Positions 1 through 10,308 of a stretch of 64,000 nucleotides of DNA are shown piece by piece. Position numbers and translations under genes: made by a program. The stretch is from Neurospora tetrasperma FGSC 2508 (taxonomy: Eukaryota; Ascomycota; Sordariomycetes; Sordariales; Sordariaceae): contig NW_009799099.1 of the NCBI RefSeq assembly GCF_000213175.1, forward strand, positions 170,094 through 234,093, written 5' to 3'. The first letter of the stretch is position 1; every line of letters begins with the position of its first letter. The notes under the pieces were generated by a model that was not told where the DNA came from, searched no databases, and saw nothing but the letters and a program-made list of their open reading frames with translations.

Positions 1-364
1 GAGATTTCTAGTGATAATAAGCTTAATACTATTTGGTACTATAAATATTATTTTATTACGTTTAGTACCCTCGCTATTAGTTCCTCTAGTAAATATTTAC
101 GTTAGTTATATAAAAAGTTAGCGCCGCTAATTACCGAGGATTCTGTCTTAAAACGCGCGAAATCGGTAGTAGGGAGATTCGCTAAGAGTGTTAATAAGTA
201 GTCGATTTTAAAGCCGGTCGCTAAAACTTTTAAAGAGCTGCTCTTTAATTGGATTATTGATACTAATATACCCTTTCGTATAATTTCTTCACCGGAGTTT
301 AGAAGTTTAATACTATTAATAAATAAGCAATTAATAATTGAATTATTACCCTTAAGTAGAAAGA

Positions 365-827
365 TGTGACGAACAGGCCGTCTGATCTGCCTAAGTGAGA
401 TAGCTGAAGGTAAAGACTATCAGTGCTGTTCGGTGAAGCCAAAAGGTTCACAACAAGTATGATCGTGATACTGGTCTCGGTGATATTGATCTATTGACAA
501 CTGTCGAACTATCTGACAATCTGAGTTCTCCAGTCGCCCCTTTATATCTATTGTGCTTACAGGTGGTTTGCCGTTTTCCGTAGGTTGGCTCATGGTGATA
601 GTGTTGGCTCATTCCTGTGAGCCGAGCTCATTCTTGAGCCTGGCTCACCACTATGAGCTGGGCTCATTCATGAGCCTGGCTCACCTTTATGAGCCTGGCC
701 TGGTTCATGAGCCTGGCCCACCGTAAGCCTTGTTCCCTGCCCATGGTTACACTGCCCAGCCTTCACGTGCCTGCTGTGTACCGGCAGTCCGGTTGGCCCG
801 TGTCCTTCTGCTTATTAGTTCGTAACA
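365..827. mobile_element. Solo LTR with AAAGA target duplication
   Basis: The island begins TGTGACGAAC and ends GTTCGTAACA. The reverse complement of the end is TGTTACGAAC, which matches the start in 9 of 10 positions and gives the TG...CA ends of an LTR. The five bases before it (360-364) and after it (828-832) are both AAAGA, a perfect target-site duplication. About 585-725 holds degenerate subrepeats built on GAGCCTGGCTCA. The 463 bp have no coding potential and normal GC, unlike the AT-rich DNA on both sides, so the element appears younger than the mutation of its surroundings. Confidence 0.8.
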
Positions 828-1808
828 AAAGATAATTCGGTCGTAGGTTAAAGAATAGTATAATATTTATTTTAATATATTAAAATAGAAATTCGTCCGC
901 TCCTTATTTAAAAAGTATATTTTATTTAATCTCTGGACCTCCTTTAATTAGTATACCTTCCTCGGTATTATTATTTATTATATTAGTAAAGATTGGAAGT
1001 TCGAATATTAATTACTTAATCTCTATTATATAATAGGTAGCTACGGCGGTGAGAACGTTATGCTAATTATATTAAATTACTTTAATTTAGTTAAATTATT
1101 TATAAAAGACTTTAATTAGTTCCAGTTAAATAATATACAAATTAACGATATTTGTATTAATTATATATTAAAGGGATCAATTAATTTTCTTCTCAATAAG
1201 TACGAATACTAGATTAAGAATTTATGTATACGTTACTTCGGTTATATCTTTAATTTAATAGTAAAGGCTATAATTCGAAGTAATAGAAAGGATGCGCTAT
1301 AGTACTTATTGGGGTTTATAAAATTAATTGTGTAAAAGGAAGAGGATTTATTAGTAAAGTAGCGTAAGACTAGCCTATTGGGTAAGTTTTATAATATTTA
1401 TTATTTTATCTGCTAATTTCCTTAATATTGTAAAAGGTTCGCTTAAATTATTAAGATAGAATTGAAAATAGAGTAAGGGTAAGTATATAAGTAGGGTATT
1501 CGACTAAACTTAATTACTATTACTAAATATACTTTTTTAATAATAGGAGAGAATTTTAAGCTGATTATAATTATTATTTTTGATAATACAATAAAGTAGA
1601 ATTTTAAATATACAATAATTGAGAGAGGGATTAAATTACGTTATGTAATTAGTATACATTTATTAAAAGTTTATAATAGTTGCGATTCTAATAAAAGGAT
1701 ATTAATAGGGGATTAATTTAATAAAGATGATTAGGGGATACTTACTTAGGTAATAGATATTTTAAAAGATTTTATTTTATTTAATAAGACTTTTAAAAAG
1801 AGAGCCCC

Positions 1809-2052
1809 TGTCATGGCCCAGTCCCGCTGACCCATGCCGATGCCTGGTGCGCTGCACGACCGCCTGGATGCAAGCGATTTGATTGGTTGTAGATTAGATA
1901 AGGAGAGTGGTCTGAGCACCCGGGTCTGGAGGCATATCTTCCAGCCCAGCTGCTCACACAACTCTTCCCTTTTGTTTTACTCTTTAGTCGTAAATTCTAT
2001 GTTGAACGTCAACAACGCTGCAGCCCTGCCTCGCCCGTTACGTGCCTTCACA
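1809..2052. mobile_element. Probable second solo LTR with GCCCC target duplication
   Basis: A second GC-normal island starts TGTCATGGCC and ends GTGCCTTCACA. It is flanked on both sides by GCCCC (1804-1808 and 2053-2057). The terminal inverted match is only partial (TGT, then A, then GGC). At 244 bp it would be a short solo LTR. A gag or pol fragment was not seen. The exact 5-bp duplication with TG...CA ends is the main support. Confidence 0.55.
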
Positions 2053-3290
2053 GCCCCCTTTATTGGCGAAGTGTTACTGTTACTATACTAGTTAATTTAG
2101 CACTTTAAAAGTAAGTGTATTTAGTATTTAGTTGCGTTCGCCTTCTAGCAATTTATTAGACTAAATATTTTCCCCGTCTATCTATTTTTAATTCCCCCTA
2201 CTAATTAATTTATGAATTAACTTTAAAGACCTTAATGCGCTATATATTTATTATAGCGGTTCTAAGATGATATTATTGAATTACTTGGGGGTATATAGTA
2301 ATATAATTAGTAATTTGTAGTACTAGTTGAACCCTCGCTATTCCTAAAGTAAAATGCAGTTATTATTCTATAAGAATTTATTAGTAGAAATATAGAGGAT
2401 AAATTACTGCCTCTCCTTATTAATAACGGTACTACGCTAATTAGTATTAGTATTGATTATATAATATTGAAATTTAAGAAGTATAGGAAATTAATAGAGG
2501 AGATATTAATATACTAATTTATTATAATTTTATACCCTAAATATTATATTCGTTAGTTCGATTTTAACTTCTCTATAAAAAGAGATAATATTATTAAGCG
2601 CTTCCTTTAATATTAATTGGATTAATATATTTAGAGTTTCCTCCCCCAACTACGGGTATTATTGCCGCCGGTTGTTCTAGAGCCTATTCACCCACTTACT
2701 AAATTTAGTTAATTGATTGGCAACAGTTATTATATTAGACTAGTTCCTTCTCCTATCCCTGCCTTCGATGATAAGGCTATTCAATAGGTTGAAGGCTTCC
2801 TAGAAGAAGGTATTATAGATATTCTATAATAGTAGAGTAATTATGAGAAGGAGTACTTAATACTATTATATATAGTATTTGACGTATTTTCTATACTAGT
2901 AGAATTAAACGAGTATGAACGTACTTTTAGTACTACTAAGTAGACGGTAGAGAATTGTATTAATTTCGATTATGAGACTATTAATATATTTCAACGTTGT
3001 AAGAATTAGCAACGGACTGGCCTCTATTATAATATTTTGATATATAATTACGAGAAGGAGGGATACTTATAGCGAGATTTAAATGTAGAAGACGACGATT
3101 TTAATATATAGAGTATGTAAAGTATGGCGGTTAAGGGGGGCTGGGGCTGGAATAATTATATAATCCAGGAATTTGAGTACTTAAATTTATCAAATTTAAA
3201 TCCGATTTCCCTACTTTGTAAGTAAATCTGTAAATTTAACCTTAAATCAAATCCAAATCCGACCCTAGATTTAATTTATTTAATTTGTTC

Positions 3291-4191
3291 CCTACCCTGG
3301 TCTGATTGTCGTGCTTGGGATGAACGAGACGAAGGCTGAAGTGACGCTCGGATGACGCAGACAGTGGGGTTGGACCGAGCTCGTCAGCCTCGGGTACCGT
3401 AGCACTGTGGACCCCATAATTACAGGGGCCTTCAGCGCATCAACCCCGCTGAAGCACATGGTAAAGTGAGACAGCCCTGCTTCTTGGCATCGGAGGCTGA
3501 ACTTTCCTTTGACATCATCCTCCATCTTTCCCATGGATCAATATCGTATTGCTCCAGACACCAAAGAAGATACGCGACCAACTGAAATTTCGATAATATC
3601 GAGAAAGAACAGTCCTGTCGCCGCAAAGATGATCAGAGACGGCAACATCGACACGACCAGCCTGGCATCCGGCCAACAGCTTGATGGACATACCTCCGAG
3701 GCTTTGACAAATGGGACATCTAGACATTCCTTTTTCGGTAGTTCCAAAGAGAGCTGAACATAATGTTCAGGTGCCTAGAGGTAGGTACCTTATTTACGGT
3801 AACGAAATGAACCTAGGTTGAATCATGAGAGGACACAAAGGGAGTGGCTTCCGGCAAATCGACGATACCTAGACATGGACGGACAAAGATCACCTTATTC
3901 CCTGCTACAAAGACACACGGCATCAAGAAATCTCAAAGAGCCAAACAGAATATTTTACTTGTATTATCCAACTCGAGAAGCGGTACCTTACCAGATTTCT
4001 TCCTCCATCCGGTCATCAGTCGACACGACGGCACCGAAAAAAAAAAACCAACCCAACCGACTTAACGCCAACAGCACAAGTCCACTCCATGACAGCGCAA
4101 CCAGCACCAACATACACCACAATCACGTCCACCACATCTTCGACCTTACCTACCTCCAAAAGGAGTCCAGTCAACACCTAGAGGTAGACAC
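3291..4191. other. Intergenic, no supported gene
   Basis: Normal composition. The longest open frames (for example 82 codons at 3509-3757 on the + strand) overlap competing frames on the other strand and show no domain, so I do not call a gene. Confidence 0.5.
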
Positions 4192-4677
4192 CTAGACATT
4201 AGTCCCCCGAACCTTTGGCCCCCTCGGCCTTCCCAAGAACTTGACCACTTCGTCCTGTCCCCACCCCTCCAGGACCTCCTCCCCTACTTCATTGATCATC
4301 TTTTTCCTTTTCTTATCCGTCTCCCTCTCCATTTTCTTTTCCTTCAAATACTCCTCCTTGGCCTTGTACTTCTCCACCATCTCCGGAACCCCCTTCTTGG
4401 CCAGATAGAGATCGTACTTTTGCTTGTCTTCCGAATCAATCAACATGTCGTGCGCCTCTCTTAGGTCTCTGTACCGTTGCGAGGAAGTAAAGTGGGGGAT
4501 CTTGTCTGGCCCCGGCTGCCGGTGGAGTTTGCAAAAGGCGTGGAAGGCGGTGCTGATGTCGGATTTGGAGGCTGTGTAGGGGACGTTGAGGGTTTGGTAG
4601 TAGGTTAGAGGGATGAGAGGGGTGGAGGTGGTAGCTGGGGTGGTCACGATGGAGGAGGAGGAGGAGGAGGTGGACAT
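4192..4677 (-). CDS. Small J-domain-like protein with a split HPD motif
   Basis: A 161-residue single-exon protein. A Ser/Thr-rich start is followed by a J-domain-like segment (about residues 24-95): the YYQTLNV opening, the helix DISTAFHAFCKLH, then F....RYRDLREAHDML.D...KQKYD, the hallmark of DnaJ helices II-IV. The catalytic HPD tripeptide that stimulates Hsp70 ATPase is not intact. Four residues (RQPG) lie between H and PD, so the Hsp70-stimulating role is doubtful. The tail is Lys/Glu-rich and probably a helix. No signal peptide or membrane segment is visible. The first ATG of the frame was chosen. A specialised or degenerate J-like protein fits better than a general co-chaperone. Confidence 0.7.
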   Translation of the reverse strand: MSTSSSSSSIVTTPATTSTPLIPLTYYQTLNVPYTASKSDISTAFHAFCKLHRQPGPDKIPHFTSSQRYRDLREAHDMLIDSEDKQKYDLYLAKKGVPEMVEKYKAKEEYLKEKKMERETDKKRKKMINEVGEEVLEGWGQDEVVKFLGRPRGPKVRGTNV

Positions 4678-5555
4678 GTTGGGCAGTGGTGATGGTTGGG
4701 ATTGGGATTTATGAATGGAGCTGGTGTTGGATGTTTGAGGCTGATGGTTCTAGTGGACTGGAGAAACAAGAGGAAGGACTTGGATGGTTGTAGTGAGGTG
4801 AGTACTTATATGTCTCGTTTTGTTGGTTGGGTCATCTCCTTGTTTCATTGTCATCCTCGAGTGATGGATCTGTTCAGTGCTCACGATGATTGACCTGGAT
4901 GGACGGGACGAGTGGACTTGGGAGGAATGCGTCGACAAAGGGCTTCTTCAGTGATCCAGGGCATCAGAGCGGGTAAACATGTGTTGTTCAGTGACGATGC
5001 GACATGGTTCTTGAGCAAGTTCATTGTTTCGAGAGCGGCATGGTAACGTAGCCAAATGTGTGTTCGGTAAGCAAAGGTGTAGAGGTAGACAAAGAACCTC
5101 TCTTCCTGGCCCGTTGAAAGAGAAAGAGTGTGTCGTCCAGATTACTTGCTCTTTGGCAATTGCCACTACTACTTGCAGCCTCTACATCACATTGCCGCTG
5201 GAAGCCGATGCCTACCTACCTAGTGTTTGGTTCCAGGATGGAATAGACGAAAGATTTGAGGCAGAAGCCGCGCAGTGCTTGGTCAAGGCTTGTCATCGTC
5301 ACACATCCGCTTCATGGCACGCTCTTACTGAACCAAAATCGACTTCATTAAGCTGCTTTGCTTGCTAAGTACCTAGGTATCCAAAGCCATGGCATCGGTT
5401 GCGAAACACCTTGCAACTTGCTCCTTACCACAAATTGAAGCCAAAACACCACTTTACCAAAACAAAATCCGAAAGTATCATCACTCATAAATCATCACCC
5501 CCTTTATTACTTCCCCCTTAATCCTTCCCCCATTTCCACCTTCCACTCCAGTATC
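4678..5555. other. Intergenic
   Basis: Nothing beyond short competing frames is seen. It contains a copy of the window's recurrent TAGAGGTA octamer at 5080-5087. Confidence 0.5.
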
Positions 5556-7271
5556 TCACCACAACCACCTCTTCTTTCCACTTGTACTCCCCATCCCCCC
5601 CACAGGCACAGGCTTAATCCCCACCCCCACAACCGCCACCACCAAATTAATGATTCCCACAATCCAAATCGCCTTCTCATACCCCCCCTTCGCTCCATGT
5701 CCGCCCACAAACCTAAACACCAACGCAAACGCCACCCCGCCCAAATTGCCTCCTGCGCCCGTAACCCCGCTCACCACCCCGTTTCTCTCCGGCCACACAA
5801 AGGGGATCAACCCAAAGTTGGCCCCATTACCGGCCTCGATAAAGATAGCTGCCAATATGACCAACCCGATGGCGGTCCCAAGTGATGAAGGGCGGAGTAG
5901 GCCGAGTAACAACAGGAAAGTGCCGGTGAGGAGGGTACATGTTGTGATGAGGAGTTTGCGGGCCCAGAGGGCTTTGGGCTTTGCTTCTGGGCTGGAAGAG
6001 GGGGAAGGGGAAGAAGAAGGGGAAGAGCCGCCAAAGGAGGAATAAAGGTAGTCAGAAGCTAACCCGCCTAGGGGACGGGTGATAAAGTTGAGAAAACCAA
6101 AGATGGCGGCGTAGTTGGCTGCGGAAGTTTGGGACAGGGAAGAAGGGGCGACGGAGAGGAAGTAAGACGAGAGAACGGAGTTGATGGCTAGTTCGGAGCC
6201 AAAGGAGCAGGCGTAGGTGAGGATGTGGAAGAGGGTTTGCGGGGAGAGGAGGATGGTGGTTACCGACGGAATGGTGGTGCTGGGGGCGGTCATGGAGACC
6301 TCCCCCTTTTCGACGTCCGGGCGGGTAGTCGACTCGGTATCAGACACGGATTTGGATCCCTTTTCTTCGTCCATCTTCGTCGTCGTCATGGGAGTCTCTG
6401 CGCCAGAACCAGACTTGAAATCAACACCATCGATGACCACCGGAACCTCCACACCTTGATTGCGATCCCTCCACCGTCCAGTCGGCATATCCTCACACAC
6501 CAACACCAACGCCAACCCAACCACCAACAAACAAATCAGCGGCACCACAAACGTGACTCTCCACGCCTTTCCCTCCGCCATCCCCCAGTTCCTAACCAGA
6601 CTGTCAAAAACAGCCGGCATGACAAAATACGTCACGCCCCCTCCGGCGTTTCCCCATCCTCCGGCTACCGCATTCGCCGTGCCCACCACATTCTTATCGA
6701 ACCACGCCGTGGTCCATACCTGGCAGGGAACGAAGCTGCCGCCCAGAATACCGATGAAGAAGCGGATGACATAAAGACCCGTGACGTTGGTGATGGTAGG
6801 CGCTAGACCAATGGGGATGGCGCCCAAAAGTAAGATGAAGGCAAAGACGAGGCGGGGGCCGTAGCGGTCGCAGGCCCAACCGGAAATGAGACGCACCAAA
6901 AGGGTGGCGAGGAGGGAGATGATGTTGGAGTTGGCGACTTGGGCGGGAGTGAGGTGGAGGGAGTGTTTGATTGTGTGGGTGAGCTGTTGTTTACAGGGGA
7001 ATTGGTTAATTGGAAGTCAAGGGACAACTAAAGAGAAGCTGGGGGGTGAAAGAAAATCGGAGGGATCGGAGGGAAAGGGAGAGGAGAAAAAAAGACATAC
7101 CAAAGGAGGAAAGGTATACCACGCCCAAAAGGCTACCATGAACCCCGTCCAGGAAAAGAAAAAGACACGGCCATGGCGGTCGATGGGGTTGAAGATGGGG
7201 ACGCGTTGAGCCTTCTTGGTGACAGGGTTGAGTGGTGGTGAATGAAACGAGAACTGGAAGCCGAGGACCAT
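5556..7271 (-). CDS. nit-10: Nitrate transporter, NNP/NRT2 family (CrnA/NIT-10 type)
   Basis: Two exons: 7271-7101 and 6983-5556, with an intron at 7100-6984 (donor GTATGT, acceptor ACAG). Together they encode 532 residues. Exon 1 ends TFPPL and exon 2 resumes LTHTIKHSLHLTPAQVANSN, matching the layout of Aspergillus CrnA. It is a 12-helix major facilitator protein of the plasma membrane that imports nitrate with protons. Diagnostic features are GRVFFFSW in helix 1, LVRLISGWACDRYGPR in the first MFS loop, a GGWGNAGGG nitrate-signature segment, ITRPLGGLASD, and a second NNP signature NFGLIPFVWPERNG...GAGGNLGG. The central cytoplasmic loop is long and charged, as in fungal NRT2. The upstream region carries a NIT4-type palindrome and several GATA sites, consistent with induction by nitrate and nitrogen derepression. 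The gene symbol rests on family resemblance to Neurospora nit-10. Confidence 0.9.
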
Positions 7272-7420
7272 GGTGAAGATGAGTTGGTCATCAGTGATGA
7301 TGGTGAGGTAAGACTGTCAGAATGACAACCAATAAGAAGTGTCACAATCAGCTGTAAGCAGCCCAATTGCCGTGAGTGATGGACGACGTCCGGCTGGTGC
7401 CAGCTGCCGATGACCTGGTC

Positions 7421-7439
7421 GATAATGGTGTAAGCGATA
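7421..7439. promoter_or_regulatory. Paired GATA sites upstream of the nitrate transporter
   Basis: Two GATAA elements (7421 and 7436) lie 15 bp apart, about 150-165 bp upstream of the transporter ATG. Closely paired GATA sites are what the nitrogen regulator NIT2/AreA binds. Further GATAA(G) copies lie near 7931, 8052, 8078, 8402 and 8483. Confidence 0.55.
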
Positions 7440-8032
7440 AGGGCAGTAAGGGCGGCTGATGAAAGGCTGGAATGACTGAACAACAAGTTGGAGAAGTGGT
7501 GATATGAATTATGCTCAAGTTGTATTCGATCCTCGAGAGTTCAGCAGGTTGAAGCAGTCAGCTGAGCGAGAACTGGTTCTGGGCGCGGGGGGCTGACTGG
7601 CTCTTGTTGGAAAGCCTGATCTGATACCAAGATGTAGTACAGCGTGAGTCTACTGATGCAGTCCAATCTTCCGATACTCTCAAAGGCATTCATTCTCTTA
7701 TATCTGGACATCGCCAACAACCTTCCAAGACCACCAAGTCCAAGTGAACGACAAAGTAATGAAATGAACATCTCCGTTGATGGCAATTCGTCCCACGCTT
7801 GTGGCTTGATGGCCCAGACTTTTGCTTATCGGCCGCACATCTCATGCATCCCATCTACTCCTTCTGGGGATTTCCATCATGGCTGACCATCACAGAGCAA
7901 AGGGGGTTGAGATTGGCCAAGACCCCAGCGATAAGGAGGCCAGGCTCGGCAGTCAGGGTTACGTGAGAGTACTGACAGAAGTCCAGGGTTATGTATGGGT
8001 ATGGACAGTGACTCCAGTCCATAACCTCTTTC

Positions 8033-8040
8033 TCCGCGGA
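8033..8040. promoter_or_regulatory. Candidate NIT4/NirA binding palindrome TCCGCGGA
   Basis: A perfect palindromic octamer TCCGCGGA, preceded by CT so that it also fits the NirA consensus CTCCGHGG. It lies about 765 bp upstream of the transporter start, with GATA sites at 8052 and 8078 beside it. The pathway-specific activator NIT4 acts together with NIT2 at such sites. Confidence 0.55.
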
Positions 8041-9135
8041 AGGGAAATCGAGATAACCGTATGCATGGGCTGTTCCTGATAAGAGCCGCGCCGCCTGTCC
8101 GCTATCGCCGCAACCTTGAAGCGACCACCCATTGGCACTACCAAAAAGCTTGTTTTGCCGCCGGCCATACGGTACTTGAAAGCACCCCACGCTGGTGGCT
8201 CGGTTCTGCTGTAAGTTGTGGAGGATGTACATCTCCGGCAGTTCTGAGCGGCGATGGTGTTTTCCGACAAAGACGATGTGTCTTGGTATCATGGTGCATG
8301 GCGTAAGTCGGGATTGATAAGAACATGGCTGCTACACTCCAAGCCTCCATGACAACAAGCTTTTGCCACTCACGAAGCCATCAGTGCTGGTATCCTTCTT
8401 CTGATAAGATCGTATGACATTTCCTGCGCAGTTTATTTGTCCCTCTGCGGTGCTGAATAACACAGGAACCTAAGAAGGACAGATTGATCAGATAAGGGCT
8501 ATAAGAGTAAGAAGAGATCTTGGATTACATTACCCCATGATCCATTGGCTCGAGGCTGGATGCCGCATATTGTCGGACATAGTTGATCTTTGGTGTTGTC
8601 AACCACTTTTGCGTTTGACCTTGGATCTCCATCAGCTCCGGTTTCGGTGCTGGACTGTACAGGATCGGCAACTTGTCGGACAGTGTGTGCTTCCTGCTCC
8701 GGTCAACATTTTTTTCGATCCAAAATCCCCAACCTTTACGGATACCGATTGACGTTCAAACAATCCTTTTCTTGAAGTGTAGCACCACTCGCAATTGTTC
8801 GTCTGTTCCAGACTTTCAGTCGATGGCTCCAGTTCGTGAGAGTGCGCACTGACTTCAGCCCTACAGCCCTGCAATCCACAGTCATGACTCGAGCTGGTGG
8901 AGTGGGAGGACCCCATTGCATGGATATGGTCTCGGGAGCAACTGGAACTCGTAAACTTGCGCATGTTCCTTGATCCTTTTCATTATCGTGCCCGTCTCTA
9001 GAATATGTACAGGACGGGGTGTGGTCTCGCGATCCTGTTTTCCTCGCGCTGTGCTGTGTCTCCGTCGTGCGTCCTGTGTTCCGTGCCCTTGCTCGTTTTG
9101 CTCGTGCCGTTTCCTTCTCAATGTTTTGATCGAAA

Positions 9136-9567
9136 TCAGTTGCTCCGCGCTCCACCCTTGGCCGCCCTCAACTCGTCCATCTTGGCGACGCGCTTCTTGA
9201 ACTCGACGTACTGGCACTTTTCGTATGTGTGTCGCTCGTCCTGCGGGTGGATTGTCAGTTCGTCGTTCGCTTGTGTGTGTGTATTGCGCTCGGTGTATTT
9301 GTGTCATGACGACGGCCGTCGTACCTCACACTTCCACGGAAGGTAGTAAGTATCGTAGCGACACCGGTTCAGCGGAATGAGGAGGTGGGCACAGCTGTCG
9401 CGGTAGGCCAAGGGAAGTTTGGCATCGCGCATCTCCTCGCGAGTGGCCTCTGTTTGGTCACCAGCGCAACCCCTCCGTTAGCAAAGCCCATTCTTCCTTG
9501 GACGTCGGGGAGGGTGCTGGAAGGGAGAATTACGCCTGGCAGTGGTGATTGAAGAATCGGACGCCAT
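9136..9567 (-). CDS. NADH:ubiquinone oxidoreductase subunit B18 (NDUFB7)
   Basis: A small gene in three exons: 9567-9534, 9449-9325 and 9240-9136. The introns (9533-9450 and 9324-9241) are 84 bp each, giving 87 residues. The protein is an accessory subunit of the membrane arm of mitochondrial complex I, folded in the intermembrane space. The diagnostic twin CX9C pattern is visible: CAHLLIPLNRC and CEDERHTYEKC, separated by RYDTYYLPWK and followed by YVEFKKRVAKMDELR. The second intron falls exactly between the Glu and Asp of the second CX9C. The first donor (GTAATT) is weaker than the others, so the first 12 residues are less certain. There is no cleavable presequence, as expected for a CHCH protein. 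Confidence 0.88.
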
Positions 9568-10308
9568 CTTGGGAATCAGCAATTGGAGGGGCGACCGTCT
9601 CGTGGGAATAGTGGTGTGGTCTTGGTGAACCGAGTCCAGGATGTTGTCTAGACGTCGACGACAATGCCCAAACTGTGGAGCTTCTTCCCCAGCTTCGTTC
9701 CCATGATCGAGTGGTCCGAGCGTCACAACAAGCATCATGATCACCTGACAGATGCCAAGCTTGACCAGTTTGCGGCAGGCAGTGGCAGCAGTCGGTTCAG
9801 TCTCACAATTGTTCCCTTGTCGCCAAACAATTCCCTTCCTTTTTTCATTCAAAGCTTCTTTCAACGTCGACTCTTTCATTCCACAGCCCAATTGATTGCC
9901 GTGGCATCACACCAACACTTTCAGTTTACCCCTTGGAAATTACCTGACAAAACGCTCTCCATCATGGATTCTCTCGATTTCAACTACAAGGTGGCCTGTT
10001 TGGGACAAGTCCCCCTCTCTCGTACACAGTCACTCTATGGCCCAGATTGAACTCAACACCTTGCCGGCTACACCAGTTGGTAGGAGGAAATACAACAGTT
10101 CGCGTGGATATTGCCAACTTCCGAGGTACCAAGTGGCTTCATGGAGAAGGGCAGACTGACTCTACTCAAGACCCTGTGCGATAATCCAAAGCCACCACAT
10201 GGTCTTAACTTGAAGCCTTCTTTCTACTTACCCACCATCGCTACCAGCAAACCATGGTCATAAGCACTTTAAATTATCATCTTCTATACGAGGCTCTATC
10301 ACCACACA
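9568..10308. other. Intergenic
   Basis: Shared space between the B18 gene (5' side) and the 3' end of the kinase-like gene. No supported coding sequence. Confidence 0.5.

Larger units (their letters stand above)
1..3290. repeat. AT-rich, RIP-like gene-free block
   Basis: Apart from the two GC-normal islands listed separately, this stretch is dominated by A/T with very frequent TpA steps, and no long open frame survives on either strand. Many stop codons and TTA/ATA runs are what repeat-induced point mutation (CpA to TpA) leaves in Neurospora transposon relics. I recognise no surviving transposon domain. The change to normal composition is abrupt, near 3290. Dinucleotide indices were not computed. 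Confidence 0.75.
7272..9135. other. Upstream region of the nitrate transporter, otherwise gene-free
   Basis: Only short mutually overlapping frames occur. The supportable content is the regulatory sites listed separately; the 3' end of the B18 gene lies at the far side. Confidence 0.5.

Noticed and set aside
7855-8292. 145-codon minus frame upstream of the transporter
   Set aside because: Overlaps other frames on both strands and the regulatory sites; no recognisable protein features.
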